Of a stretch of 64,000 nt of DNA, positions 8,496 to 18,186 are shown piece after piece. The stretch comes from Azospirillum melinis (GTDB lineage Bacteria > Pseudomonadota > Alphaproteobacteria > Azospirillales > Azospirillaceae). The notes beneath the pieces are model-generated. The model had not been told where the DNA came from. It was given only the letters and a program-made list of their open reading frames with translations, and did not search any database. A program made the position numbers and the translations under genes. Numbering within the stretch: position 1 is the first letter of the stretch; every line of letters begins with the position of its first letter. The stretch is from NCBI RefSeq assembly GCF_013340935.1, contig NZ_WHOS01000005.1:124001-188000 (forward strand), written 5' to 3'.

Positions 8496-9374
8496 TCAGG
8501 TCGGGTTGGTGACGGTCTCGCTGACGGTGCGCGGACGGCGCTTCACGATGACCGCGACGCCTCCGATGGTCAACAGCCCGCCGATGGCGAGATTGATCGT
8601 CACCGGGTCGCCCATCAGAAGCACGCCGCTGGCCACGCCGAAGACCGGCACGGTCAGAAGATAGGGCATGGTCTGGTTGACGGAATAGCGTCCCAGCAAC
8701 GGATACCACAGCCCGTAGGCGACGATGGTGACGGCGACGGCCATGTAGGCGATGGATGCCCAGCCGACCCAGGTCGAGTTCGCCAGCGCCGCCATCTGCC
8801 CATGCTCCAGCAGCAGCGACAGGACAAGCAGCTGCGGCATGGCGAACAGCGCCATCCAGCCATTGACGGCAAAACCGTTCACCGCCCCGATCAGCTTCAT
8901 CTGCACGCTCGCCACCGCAAAGGCGAAGCTCGCGGCCAGGATCAGCAGCAGCGAATAGAGCGACTCGTCCAGCCGCGGCTCGCCGGCGATCACCGCCACG
9001 CCGGCGAAGGCGGCGGCCATGCCGATGCCGCGACGCCAGCCCAGCTTGTCCTTGAACACCAGCGCTGCCAGCAGGGAGGAGAAAGGCACCTGCGCCTGCG
9101 CCGCCAGCGAGGCGGTGGCGGCGTCGATCCCCTTCAGCCCGGTGAACATCATCGGGAAATGGATGCTGCCCAGCGTGACCGACAGGAGGGCGATCTTCCA
9201 CAGCTTGTCGCGCGGCACGCGGAAGAAGGGGATGATCAGCACCGCCACCAGGGCGAAGCGCAGGAACATCACGAACAGCGGCGGAAATTCGGCCAGCGCC
9301 CATTTCGCCACCACGAAGTTCAGTCCCCACAGCGCCATCACCACCAGCGCCTGGAGCGTGTGGGCAAAACTCAT
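8496..9374 (-). CDS. EamA/DMT-family inner-membrane exporter
   Basis: A 292-residue protein with about ten hydrophobic segments in two similar halves, as in the drug/metabolite transporter (EamA, 10-TM) family. The N terminus reads ALVVMALWGLNFVVAKWAL and the second half starts near WMALFAMPQLLVLS, both characteristic. Such proteins export amino acids or other small metabolites, but the substrate cannot be read from sequence. The ATG overlaps the stop of the upstream ABC-F gene (ATGA), so the two are co-translated, and the amidase gene follows closely. Confidence 0.88.
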   Translation of the reverse strand: MSFAHTLQALVVMALWGLNFVVAKWALAEFPPLFVMFLRFALVAVLIIPFFRVPRDKLWKIALLSVTLGSIHFPMMFTGLKGIDAATASLAAQAQVPFSSLLAALVFKDKLGWRRGIGMAAAFAGVAVIAGEPRLDESLYSLLLILAASFAFAVASVQMKLIGAVNGFAVNGWMALFAMPQLLVLSLLLEHGQMAALANSTWVGWASIAYMAVAVTIVAYGLWYPLLGRYSVNQTMPYLLTVPVFGVASGVLLMGDPVTINLAIGGLLTIGGVAVIVKRRPRTVSETVTNPT

Positions 9375-11212
9375 GCCCGCCCGCCTTCCAACTCCTCGCG
9401 CATCGCCTCGAGCTCCAGCCAGCGCTCTTCTGCCGCGGCCAGCGCCGCCTGCTTGGCGTGCAGTTGCTCGCTCGTCTTCTGGAACTTGGCGGGGTCGCGG
9501 GTGAAGAGGTCGGGATCGGCCAGCGCCTTCTCCAGCTTGGCGATCTCGCTCCCCAACGTGTCCATGCGGGTGGGCAGCTCGTCCAACTCGCGCTGGTCCT
9601 TGTAGCTCAGTTTGCCGCGCGGCTTGGCCGCGGCGGCCGGCGTCGTCCCCGTTGGGGCGGCGGGCTTCGGCTTGGCCGCGGCCGTGGCGGGCGCCACCTT
9701 GGCCGGGCGCTGCACCAGATAGTCGGAATAACCGCCGGCATATTCGGTGGCGGTGCCGTCGCCCTCCAGCGCGATGGTGGCGGTCACCAGCCGGTCGAGG
9801 AAGTCACGGTCGTGGCTGACCAGCAGCAGCGTGCCCTGATAGTCGCCGAGCACATCCTCCAGCAGGTCCAGCGTGTCCATGTCGAGGTCGTTGGTCGGCT
9901 CGTCGAGGATCATCATGTTGCTGGGCTTGGCGAACAGCCGGGCCAGCAGCAGCCGGTTGCGCTCGCCGCCCGACAGCGCCTTGACCGGGCTGTCCAGCTG
10001 CCGGGTGTCGAACAGGAAATCCTTCATGTAGCCGGCGACATGGCGCGACACGCCGTTGACCACCACCGCATCGCCGCCGAAGGGGCACAGCACCTTTCGG
10101 ATGGTGTCCTCCGGGTTCAGCCCCTCGCGCCGCTGGTCGAAATAGGCGGTGTCGAGGTTGGTGCCCAGCTTCACAGTGCCCTCGTCGGGATCGAGCTGGC
10201 CGGTCAGCATCTTCAGCAGGGTGGACTTGCCGGCGCCGTTCGGCCCGATCAGACCCACCCGGTCGCCGCGCAGGATGCGGGTGGAGAAGTCCTTCACAAT
10301 GGTCTTGCGGCCGTCGGGCGTGTCGAAGCCCTTGGAGATGCCGGTCGCCTCGATCACCAGCCGGCCGCCGCGCTCGGCCTCGGCGATGGCGAGCTTGGCC
10401 TGCTGGCCACCCTTGATCTGCTCCGCACGCCCGGCCCGCAGATCCAGCAGATTGCGGACACGGCCCATGTTGCGAGTGCGCCGGGCGGAGATGCCCTCGC
10501 GCAGCCACTTCATCTCGCTTTCGATCTTGCGGTCCAGCTTGTGGGCCGCAGCCTCTTCCGACTCGAACACCTCGGCCTGCCAGGTCTCGAACTCGGCGAA
10601 GCCGCGGTCGGTCGCGCGCACCGTGCCGCGGTCGAGCCACAGCGTCCGTTTGGCCAGCCGGTTCAGGAAGGCACGGTCGTGGCTGATCAGCAGCAGGCCG
10701 CCGCGGAAGGACAGCAGCTCCTCTTCGAGCCACTCGATGGTGGGGAGGTCGAGGTGGTTGGTCGGCTCGTCCAGCAGCATGACGTCGGGGTTGCCGACCA
10801 GCGTGCGGGCCAGCGCGGTGCGGCGCGATTCGCCGCCCGACAGGGTGCGGGGGTCGAGATTGCCGTCCACCTGGAGCCGGTCGAGCACGGCGTTGACGCG
10901 GTGCGCCTCGTCCTGCTCATCGGCGGGCAGGCCCTGCACGACATAGTCCTGGACGGTGGCACAGCCGGTGAAGTCCGGCTCCTGCGGAAGATAGGCGAGG
11001 CGGGCGCCCGGTTGGACGAACACGGTGCCGCCGTCGGGTTGGATCATCCCGGCCAGCACCTTCATCAGCGTCGACTTGCCCGACCCGTTGCGTCCGACCA
11101 GGCAGGCGCGGTCGCCGCGGCCGATGGACAGGTCGATGCCGTCGAACAGCGGACGGCCGCCGAAGGTGACGGAGACGCCCTGGAGCGCCGTGATGGGTGC
11201 GGAAGGAGCCAT
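9371..11212 (-). CDS. uup: ABC-F family ATPase, Uup type
   Basis: A 613-residue soluble protein with two ABC ATPase domains and no membrane segments. Domain 1 has GRNGSGKST near residue 41, signature LSGGESRR and Walker B MLLDEPTNHLD. Domain 2 has GPNGAGKST, LSGGERNR and MILDEPTNDLD. The last 80 or so residues (DELPTRMDTLGSEIAKLEKAL) form the C-terminal coiled coil typical of Uup, which acts on ribosomes or on branched DNA. The subfamily assignment rests on this tail; EttA-like members lack it. It heads an ATPase-exporter-amidase unit. Confidence 0.9.
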   Translation of the reverse strand: MAPSAPITALQGVSVTFGGRPLFDGIDLSIGRGDRACLVGRNGSGKSTLMKVLAGMIQPDGGTVFVQPGARLAYLPQEPDFTGCATVQDYVVQGLPADEQDEAHRVNAVLDRLQVDGNLDPRTLSGGESRRTALARTLVGNPDVMLLDEPTNHLDLPTIEWLEEELLSFRGGLLLISHDRAFLNRLAKRTLWLDRGTVRATDRGFAEFETWQAEVFESEEAAAHKLDRKIESEMKWLREGISARRTRNMGRVRNLLDLRAGRAEQIKGGQQAKLAIAEAERGGRLVIEATGISKGFDTPDGRKTIVKDFSTRILRGDRVGLIGPNGAGKSTLLKMLTGQLDPDEGTVKLGTNLDTAYFDQRREGLNPEDTIRKVLCPFGGDAVVVNGVSRHVAGYMKDFLFDTRQLDSPVKALSGGERNRLLLARLFAKPSNMMILDEPTNDLDMDTLDLLEDVLGDYQGTLLLVSHDRDFLDRLVTATIALEGDGTATEYAGGYSDYLVQRPAKVAPATAAAKPKPAAPTGTTPAAAAKPRGKLSYKDQRELDELPTRMDTLGSEIAKLEKALADPDLFTRDPAKFQKTSEQLHAKQAALAAAEERWLELEAMREELEGGRA

Positions 11213-11341
11213 GGACCGTTCGTGCGCCGGAAAATCGAGGGAAGAGGATGGGTTATAGCGCGCCGTCCCCCTCCACCGCGACCCGGAAAAACGGTTGGGC
11301 GGGTTGCGCCCGGTGGAACCGCCCCGGCCGTCAGGCCGGGA

Positions 11342-12496
11342 TCAGGCCGGTAATTGCGCGATGCCGGTGGGAGCCGGCACCTGCTGTTCCTGCATCTTGA
11401 AGCCGAAATAGGTGCCGTTGCTGATGCCGGTCAGGGCCAACAGATTGGCCGAAAGCTCCGGCATGCCCAGCGTACGGGTGACCTCGTAGAGGAAGGTGAT
11501 GCCCAGCACCCCAGTCCAGGCCAGCAATTGCAGGCGATGAATGTTGTAGCCGGCGGCATCGCTCAGCAGATCGGGCAGAAGCCCCTGGGTGGGTGGATAG
11601 ACCTGCTCCAGGCTGGCGGCCATGGCCGTCCGGTCGGGCGGGTTGGCCGTGGCGGCGGCGATGTAGAGGGCGGCGTGCTGCTGGCGCCGGGTCTGGTCGT
11701 CACTCGGCCGGCGGTCCTGGAACGCGGCCAGGACCGAGGTGCCGCCGACGATCCCCATCAGCGCCATGGTGCCGGTGGTGATGGTGTCCATCGATCCGGT
11801 GATGGTCAGGATGGCGGCGTAGGAGGCGGTGACGATCCCACTCCACCACAGAAGCTGGAAGCGGGCGAGGCTGTAGGGTGCCCGATAGTTGGCCGGCATC
11901 GGCACGCCGGCAATCGGGGTGATGGCATCGGTGCGTCCGAAATGTCGGAAGAAGGCGAACAGGAACACCGCCGCCACCAGGGCGAACCACACCGCCGCCA
12001 GCCCGAGGTCGCGGTCGCTGGCACCTTGGATGGACACCATCTGCGGCGCGGTCGTCATGCCGCCGGTGGCTGGGCCGAAGGCGACCGGCAGGGTCTTGGC
12101 CCCGGCGAGGCTGAAGAAGCCGCTGAAGGCGGTCTGCCAGGATGCCCGCCGCTTCGCCGCGTCGTCGCCGCTGCCGGCGATGGAGGTCGAGGCGGTGCCC
12201 ACCAGTTCGCCTTTGGCGGAACAGGCGAAGCTGGCGCGGGCGCCGGGAATGGTCTGGCCGTTGGCGACCAGGACCAGCGCCTGCGCGTTCAGCGTTGCCG
12301 CCTGCGTGGCGCAGTCGGTGCCGGCAGGCGGCGTTCCCAGATTCAGCGTCAGCGGCTGGCCCAGCACCACCGTGGCGTCGCCGGCTGTTGCGGGGGCCGA
12401 CACCGGGGCCGCCATCTGCGCCTGGGCGCCGCCCGCCATGGCAATCGTCGTTCCCAGTACAGCGGCGAAGACCGTCCGGATGATCGTGCGTCGCAT
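11342..12496 (-). CDS. Conserved membrane protein of unknown function with signal peptide
   Basis: I do not recognise a named family. The 384-residue product starts MRRTIIRTVFAAVLGTTIAMA, a signal peptide with likely cleavage after GGAQA. About 150 residues with a small extracytoplasmic character follow, then hydrophobic segments near WFALVAAVFLFAFF, LLWWSGIVTASYAAILTI, GTMALMGIVGGTSVLAAF and LLAWTGVLGITFLYE. The ATG at 12496 is chosen because the signal peptide starts there; an upstream in-frame ATG at 12538 adds 14 non-hydrophobic residues. Gene neighbours give no functional hint. Confidence 0.7.
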   Translation of the reverse strand: MRRTIIRTVFAAVLGTTIAMAGGAQAQMAAPVSAPATAGDATVVLGQPLTLNLGTPPAGTDCATQAATLNAQALVLVANGQTIPGARASFACSAKGELVGTASTSIAGSGDDAAKRRASWQTAFSGFFSLAGAKTLPVAFGPATGGMTTAPQMVSIQGASDRDLGLAAVWFALVAAVFLFAFFRHFGRTDAITPIAGVPMPANYRAPYSLARFQLLWWSGIVTASYAAILTITGSMDTITTGTMALMGIVGGTSVLAAFQDRRPSDDQTRRQQHAALYIAAATANPPDRTAMAASLEQVYPPTQGLLPDLLSDAAGYNIHRLQLLAWTGVLGITFLYEVTRTLGMPELSANLLALTGISNGTYFGFKMQEQQVPAPTGIAQLPA

Positions 12497-12627
12497 CGTC
12501 GTGTCGTCCCCAGAACACGCGGGCAACCGGTCGCCCACCCCGCCGGGGACGATACGTCAGAAAACGAGATAAAGACTACAGGAAAGCAATTTCAAATGAA
12601 GGTTGGCGGGTAACGGCTCGCGACAGG

Positions 12628-13410
12628 TCAGGATAGGGCGGCTGCGCCTTCCCGTTCGCGGCGGATACGGTCGTAGGCGGCATTGATCAGCGCGAGCTTC
12701 TGCGTTGCCAGATCGATGAATTCCTGTGGCATGCCCTGGGCGATCAGCCGATCCGGGTGGTGCTCCCGGACCAGCGCCCGGTGCGCGGCCTTGACCGCGT
12801 CCTCACCGGCCAGACGCGCCACGCCGAGCACGGCATAGGGGTCGGTTTCCGTCGGGGTGCCGGCCAGATGGTGACCGGCGACGATGCGGCGGAAGTCGGC
12901 TTCGTCGAAGCCGAAGATCACGGCGACGGCGTGCAGATACTCCACCTCCGTCTCGTGCAGCTCGTCATCGGCTTCGGCGATCATCAGCAGGCTGTCGAGC
13001 AACTCCTCCAGCACCGCGTGCTTGTCCTCGAACAGCTTGGCGATCTGGCGGGCATATTCCTCGAACCCGCGGGTGTCGCGGCGGGCGAGGTCGAAGACGC
13101 GGCCGACATTGTCCAACTCCTCCGGGGGGACGCGGAACAGCCGCTTGAAGGTGTCGACCTCCACCCGCTTCACCACGCCGTCGGCCCGGGCCATCTTGGC
13201 GGCCAGCGCGATCACGCCGATGGTGAAGGCGACGGTCTGCTTGGCCGCTTCGGCTTCGGCATCGCTCATGCCGCGGCGCGGTTGCTCGTCCGCGCCGCAG
13301 GGCGACCACAGATCGACCGCATGCCCGGCCAAACCGCCCAGCAGGGCGCCGAGCGGACCGCCGGTGAACAGGCCGGCCGCGCCGCCCAGGATCTTGCCCC
13401 AGATGCTCAT
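12628..13410 (-). CDS. DjlA-like co-chaperone: TerB domain plus C-terminal J domain
   Basis: A 260-residue protein starting MSIWGKILGGAAGLFTGG, with a glycine-rich segment at about 9-30 that may insert in the membrane. Residues about 60-185 form a helical TerB-like domain (TIGVIALAAKMARADG and LLMIAEADDELHETEVEYL). Residues about 195-255 are a J domain with the HPD motif in VREHHPDRLIA. This order matches DjlA, a membrane-anchored DnaK partner. The ATG at 13410 is chosen over upstream in-frame starts because the family begins with this glycine-rich segment. Confidence 0.85.
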   Translation of the reverse strand: MSIWGKILGGAAGLFTGGPLGALLGGLAGHAVDLWSPCGADEQPRRGMSDAEAEAAKQTVAFTIGVIALAAKMARADGVVKRVEVDTFKRLFRVPPEELDNVGRVFDLARRDTRGFEEYARQIAKLFEDKHAVLEELLDSLLMIAEADDELHETEVEYLHAVAVIFGFDEADFRRIVAGHHLAGTPTETDPYAVLGVARLAGEDAVKAAHRALVREHHPDRLIAQGMPQEFIDLATQKLALINAAYDRIRREREGAAALS

Positions 13411-13696
13411 GTCATGCCCTTTTGTGCACAGGCCACCCCACCCGTGAGCGCAGCATAGCGGCCGGGAAAGGGCAGGCCAACTGTGGCTTGCCGGCAACAG
13501 GCCAGCATTGTTGGTATCGCGAATTTCTAATAAGCGCTTGCGAATCCCGCCGGCCACGCCATGTTGCAATGCAACAAAAGGCGCCGGAGAGAGCGCCGCT
13601 CGCGATAAGACGGTGCCTGCCGACGGCGGTGCCGGAGCCTGGGGAAAACGTTCTGCACGAATGCGTTTTCGGATTTCGAGAACCGTGAGCAGAGCC

Positions 13697-14278
13697 ATGC
13701 CTGTCATCCGCAAGATCATGCCGACCGAGCTGCCCCAGTACCGGGCGCATCTTCTCCGCCTCGACCGCACGGACCGTTATGCCCGCTTCGCCGGCACCCT
13801 GTCGGACGAGGCGGTGGAGCGGCATTGCGCAGCGATCGACTGGGGCCGGACGGTGATTCTCGGCGCGTTCGAGGACGGCGTGCTGCGCGGCGCCATCGAA
13901 CTGTGCGGCGACCGCCTCCTCTGGCCCGAACAGGCCGAATTCGGCATCAGCATCGAATCGGGATTGCAGGGCAAGGGTGTTGGCAGCACGCTGGTCCGCC
14001 GCATCCTGACCGTCGCCCGCAACCGTGGCATCCGCCATGTCCATATAGTGTGCCTAGCGGAAAACTCCCGCATGCGCGCCCTGGCCCGCCGGTTCGGCGG
14101 ACGGCTGGCGCTCGACGGAGGCGAGATCACTTCGATGTTCGATCTGCCGGCACCCAACCAGTTCTCCATCGCCCTGGAGGCGCTGGAGGATGGCAGCGGC
14201 GCCTTCAACAGCATCCTGTCGGGCAATGCCATTCAGTCCCGTCTGTCCACCCGCTCGCGGGAGCGGCTGGCCGCCTGA
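13697..14278 (+). CDS. GNAT-family N-acetyltransferase
   Basis: A 193-residue acyltransferase. The acetyl-CoA-binding region is visible at about residues 75-120 (AEFGISIESGLQGKGVGSTLV, carrying the Q-G-K-G-V-G loop), followed by LTVARNRGIRHVHIVCLAENSRMRALARRFG. The substrate is unknown. The ATG at 13697 is taken because the GNAT fold begins right after it; upstream in-frame sequence looks non-coding. The 286-base gap to the divergent DjlA-like gene holds a small palindrome TGTTGC-AAT-GCAACA at 13562-13576 and a GAAAACG/CGTTTTC inverted repeat at 13644-13670. Confidence 0.85.
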   Translation: MPVIRKIMPTELPQYRAHLLRLDRTDRYARFAGTLSDEAVERHCAAIDWGRTVILGAFEDGVLRGAIELCGDRLLWPEQAEFGISIESGLQGKGVGSTLVRRILTVARNRGIRHVHIVCLAENSRMRALARRFGGRLALDGGEITSMFDLPAPNQFSIALEALEDGSGAFNSILSGNAIQSRLSTRSRERLAA

Positions 14279-14445
14279 CGGCGATATCCGCCGGGCCGGT
14301 CGTCTGTGATCCTGTGTTCTTTCCGCCGCGTCCTTCCTTCCTGATGGGGGCGGGCCACTCAGGCGGTTGAAATTCGCTGCCGGATCGCGAAACTCCGGCC
14401 CACGCGCGGTGCGGTTGCCGCGCATGGAATTCGGCGGGTGCGACA

Positions 14446-17400
14446 ATGGGTGAGACGAAGAACGCGGCGGTGGCCGGAGGGGCGGTGGCCGCAACGGCGG
14501 AGACCAGGCCGGCCCGGTGGCAGTTCTGGGTGGATCGCGGCGGCACCTTCACCGACATCGTCGGCCGCCGGCCGGACGGGTCGGTCGTGACCCACAAGCT
14601 GCTGTCGGAAAATCCGGAGCGCTATGCCGACGCCGCCGTCCAGGGCATCCGTGAGCTTCTTGGCCTGAAGCCGGGCCAGCCGATCCCGCCGGACACGGTG
14701 GAGGTGGTCAAGATGGGCACCACCGTCGCCACCAACGCCCTGCTGGAACGCAAGGGCGAGCCGACCGTCCTGCTGATCACCGAAGGTCTCGCCGACCAGC
14801 TGCGCATCGGCCATCAGGCCCGCCCGAAGATTTTCGCCCGCCGCATCGATCTGCCCGACCAGCTCTATTCCCAGGTGGTGGAGGTGCCGGAACGGGTGAT
14901 GGCCGACGGCCGCGTGCTGAAGCCGGTCGATCTGCATGCCGTGCGCCGCGGGCTGGAGGAGGCCTATCGCCGGGGCTTCCGCGCCGCCGCCATCGCGCTG
15001 ATGCATGGCTACCGCTATCCCGAGCATGAGCGTCAGGTCGCCTCGCTGGCCCGCGCGGTCGGCTTCACCCAGGTGTCGGTCAGCCATCTGGTCAGCCCGC
15101 TGATGAAGCTGGTCGGCCGCGGCGACACCACGGTGGCCGACGCCTACCTCTCGCCGGTGCTGCGCCGCTACGTCGACCGGGTCGCCAACGACCTCAGCGT
15201 CGATGGCACGCCGGTGCCGCTGATGTTCATGCAGTCGAACGGCGGGCTGACCGACGCCCGCCGTTTCCAGGGCAAGGACGCCATCCTGTCGGGTCCGGCC
15301 GGCGGTGTGGTGGGCGCGGTGCGCACCGCCGGCATGGCCGGCTTCGACAGGGTCATCGGTTTCGACATGGGCGGCACCTCGACCGACGTGTCGCATTACG
15401 CCGGCGAGTATGAGCGCGCCTTCGACGCGGTGGTCGCCGGCGTGCGGGTGCGCGCGCCGATGATGCACATCCACACGGTAGCGGCCGGCGGCGGTTCGCT
15501 CTGCGTCTTCGACGGCACCCGCTTCCGTGTCGGGCCGGACAGCGCCGGTGCCAACCCCGGCCCCGCCTGCTACCGTCGCGGCGGGCCGCTGACCGTCACC
15601 GACTGCAACGTGATGGTCGGCAAGATCCAGCCGCGCTTCTTCCCCAATGTCTTCGGCCCCAACGGCGACCAGCCGCTGGATGCCGACGTGGTGAAGGCCC
15701 GCTTCACCGAACTGGCCGCCACCGTCAATGCCAAGCTCGGCACGACGATGACCCCGCAGGAGGTCGCCGAGGGCTTCCTGCGCATCGCCGTCGACAACAT
15801 GGCGAACGCCATCAAGAAGATCTCGGTCGAGCGCGGCTATGACGTCACCGGTTACACGCTGAACGGCTTCGGCGGGGCGGCGGGCCAGCATGTCTGCGCC
15901 GTCGCCGACGCGCTGGGCATGACGCGGGTGTTCCTGCACCCGCAGGCCGGCGTGCTCTCCGCCTACGGCATCGGGCTGGCCGACACCGTCGCCATCCGCG
16001 AACGCGCGGTCGAAGGGCCGCTGAGCGACGCCGTCGTCGACCGGCTGACCATGCTGTTCACCGATCTGGAGACCGAAGGGCGGGCGGAGCTGACCCGCCA
16101 GGGTGTCGATGCCGGGCGGCAGGCGATCAACCGCCGCGTCCATCTCAAGGCCGCCGGCTCCGACACCACCCTGACAGTCGCCTTCGGGTCGAAGGTGGCG
16201 ATGACCAAGTCTTTCGAGGAGGCGCACCGCCGCCGCTACGGCTTCCTCACCCCCGGCACCGCGCTGGAGGTGGAGTCGGTGACGCTGGAGGCGGTCGGCC
16301 TGACCGACGTTCTGGAGGATCCGGAGCTTCCTGCCGCCACCGCGGTGCTGCCGCGCCGGCTCGCCACAGTCGCCATCCACAGCGGCGGCCCTGGAGGGGG
16401 GCAGCGCCGCGAGGCGCCGCTCTACGACCGTCGTCAGCTTCAGCCCGGCAACCGTGTCGTCGGTCCGGCGATTCTGGCCGAAGCGGTCTCCACCACCGTG
16501 GTCGAGCCGGGCTGGATGGCGGAGGTCACCCGCAAGAACCATCTGGTGCTGACCCGGCTGGAGCCGGCGGCCCAGCGTCAGGCCGCCGGGGTCAAGGGCG
16601 GGGCGAAGGTCGATCCGGTGACGCTGGAGGTCTTCAACAACCTGTTCATGTCCATCGCCGAGCGGATGGGCGTGACGCTGGAGAAGACCGCCCGGTCGGT
16701 GAACATCAAGGAGCGTCTGGACTTCTCCTGCGCCCTGTTCGACCGCGACGGCGGCCTGATCGCCAACGCGCCGCACATGCCGGTTCATCTGGGATCGATG
16801 GGCGAGAGCGTGCGCGCCGTCATTCAGCGTCGCGGCGGCACCTTTACCGCCGGAGAGAGCTTCGCGCTGAACGACCCGTACCATGGTGGCACCCACCTGC
16901 CGGACATCACCGTCGTCTCCCCGGTGTTCGACGAGGCGGGCAGGGAGCTGCTGTTCTTCGTCGCCTCCCGCGGGCACCATGCCGACGTCGGCGGCATCAC
17001 CCCCGGCTCGATGCCGCCGGACAGCAGGACCATCGCCGACGAGGGCGTGCTGCTGGACTGCGTGCCGCTGGTGGATAACGGCCAGTTCCGCGAGCAGGAG
17101 ATGGTGGAGCTCTTGCGCTCCGGACCGCATCCGGCGCGCAACCCGGCGCAGAACATCGGCGACCTCAAGGCGCAGGTCGCCGCGAACGAGCAGGGCACCC
17201 GTGAACTGCACCGCGTCGTGCGCCTGCACGGCCTGTCCACCGTCATCGCCTATATGCGCCACGTCCAGGACAATGCCGAGGAGCAGGTCCGCCGCGCCAT
17301 CGGCGTGCTGAGCGACGGCGATTTCGCGGTGACGCTGGACAACGGCGCGGTCATCAAGCTGCGGGTGACGATCGACCATGGCGCACGCTCGGCCATCGTC

Positions 17401-18141
17401 GATTTCTCCGGAACCAGCACCCAGCTGACCAACAACTTCAATGCCCCGTCGGCGGTCTGCCGGGCGGCAGTACTCTATGTCTTCCGCTGTCTGGTGGACG
17501 ACGAGATCCCGATGAACGAGGGTTGCCTGCGCCCCATCGAGATCGTCATTCCGCCGGGCTCCATGCTGTCGCCCAATCCGCCCGCCGCGGTAGTCGCCGG
17601 CAATGTGGAGACCAGCCAGTGCATCGTCGACGCTCTGTTCGGCGCGCTGGGGGTGATGGCGTCGGCCCAGGGCACGATGAACAACACCACCTTCGGAAAC
17701 GAGTGGCACCAGTATTATGAGACGGTCTGCGGCGGGTCGGGTGCCGGCAACGGCTTCAACGGCACCGACGCCGTGCAGACCCACATGACCAACTCGCGCC
17801 TCACCGATCCGGAGGTGCTGGAATGGCGCTTCCCGGTTCTGGTGGAGAGCTTCCGCATCCGCAGGGGATCCGGCGGGGCAGGGCGCTGGCGCGGTGGCGA
17901 CGGCGTGATCCGCCGCCTGCGCTTCCTTGAGCCGATGACCGCCGCCATCCTCGCCAACCACCGCAAGATCGCTCCCTTCGGCTTGAAGGGCGGTGCCGAC
18001 GGTGCCGTCGGCCGGACCTGGGTCCAGCGCACCGACGGCAGCGTGCAGGAACTGGCCTCCCAGGACAGCGCCGCGATGCGGCCGGGCGACGCCCTGGTGG
18101 TGGAAACACCGGGTGGCGGCGGGTTCGGAGCCGTGGGGTAA
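14446..18141 (+). CDS. 5-oxoprolinase / N-methylhydantoinase, fused HyuA-HyuB
   Basis: A 1231-residue cytoplasmic enzyme combining both halves of the ATP-dependent oxoprolinase/hydantoinase family. The HyuA half (about 25-700) shows the ATP-binding [10 protein letters not shown] near residue 29 and [13 protein letters not shown] near 305. The HyuB half starts near residue 722 ([12 protein letters not shown]) and has [13 protein letters not shown] and [13 protein letters not shown]. Members open 5-oxoproline to glutamate or hydrolyse N-methylhydantoins with ATP. The single-chain form is like eukaryotic 5-oxoprolinase, favouring oxoproline, but substrate cannot be settled here. A converging sigma-54 activator gene lies immediately downstream. 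Confidence 0.92.
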   Translation: MGETKNAAVAGGAVAATAETRPARWQFWVDRGGTFTDIVGRRPDGSVVTHKLLSENPERYADAAVQGIRELLGLKPGQPIPPDTVEVVKMGTTVATNALLERKGEPTVLLITEGLADQLRIGHQARPKIFARRIDLPDQLYSQVVEVPERVMADGRVLKPVDLHAVRRGLEEAYRRGFRAAAIALMHGYRYPEHERQVASLARAVGFTQVSVSHLVSPLMKLVGRGDTTVADAYLSPVLRRYVDRVANDLSVDGTPVPLMFMQSNGGLTDARRFQGKDAILSGPAGGVVGAVRTAGMAGFDRVIGFDMGGTSTDVSHYAGEYERAFDAVVAGVRVRAPMMHIHTVAAGGGSLCVFDGTRFRVGPDSAGANPGPACYRRGGPLTVTDCNVMVGKIQPRFFPNVFGPNGDQPLDADVVKARFTELAATVNAKLGTTMTPQEVAEGFLRIAVDNMANAIKKISVERGYDVTGYTLNGFGGAAGQHVCAVADALGMTRVFLHPQAGVLSAYGIGLADTVAIRERAVEGPLSDAVVDRLTMLFTDLETEGRAELTRQGVDAGRQAINRRVHLKAAGSDTTLTVAFGSKVAMTKSFEEAHRRRYGFLTPGTALEVESVTLEAVGLTDVLEDPELPAATAVLPRRLATVAIHSGGPGGGQRREAPLYDRRQLQPGNRVVGPAILAEAVSTTVVEPGWMAEVTRKNHLVLTRLEPAAQRQAAGVKGGAKVDPVTLEVFNNLFMSIAERMGVTLEKTARSVNIKERLDFSCALFDRDGGLIANAPHMPVHLGSMGESVRAVIQRRGGTFTAGESFALNDPYHGGTHLPDITVVSPVFDEAGRELLFFVASRGHHADVGGITPGSMPPDSRTIADEGVLLDCVPLVDNGQFREQEMVELLRSGPHPARNPAQNIGDLKAQVAANEQGTRELHRVVRLHGLSTVIAYMRHVQDNAEEQVRRAIGVLSDGDFAVTLDNGAVIKLRVTIDHGARSAIVDFSGTSTQLTNNFNAPSAVCRAAVLYVFRCLVDDEIPMNEGCLRPIEIVIPPGSMLSPNPPAAVVAGNVETSQCIVDALFGALGVMASAQGTMNNTTFGNEWHQYYETVCGGSGAGNGFNGTDAVQTHMTNSRLTDPEVLEWRFPVLVESFRIRRGSGGAGRWRGGDGVIRRLRFLEPMTAAILANHRKIAPFGLKGGADGAVGRTWVQRTDGSVQELASQDSAAMRPGDALVVETPGGGGFGAVG

Positions 18142-18151
18142 AGGGGAAAGT

Positions 18152-18182
18152 AGGGGGCGGCCGAGACAGACTCTCGCCCCCT
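18152..18182. terminator. Hairpin between convergent genes
   Basis: AGGGGGCG (18152-18159) pairs with CGCCCCCT (18175-18182) in the 45-base gap between the converging oxoprolinase and sigma-54 activator genes. No T-run follows on either strand, so it may be a weak or factor-assisted bidirectional terminator. Confidence 0.4.
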
Positions 18183-18186
18183 CCCT

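Noticed and set aside
9458..11353. A 631-codon plus-strand frame across the ABC-F gene
   Set aside because: The minus strand carries two complete ABC ATPase domains. The plus frame has no motif and is an antisense shadow.
13562..13670. Palindrome TGTTGC-AAT-GCAACA and GAAAACG/CGTTTTC repeat as an sRNA or terminator
   Set aside because: Both stems are short, no T-run follows, and they lie between divergent genes. They are mentioned only in the neighbouring gene entry.
14359..17961. A 1200-codon open frame antisense to the oxoprolinase gene
   Set aside because: It mirrors the codon phase of a clearly recognisable fused HyuAB enzyme. Its translation is rich in His, Asp, Gln and Val without any domain, as expected of a GC-rich shadow frame.
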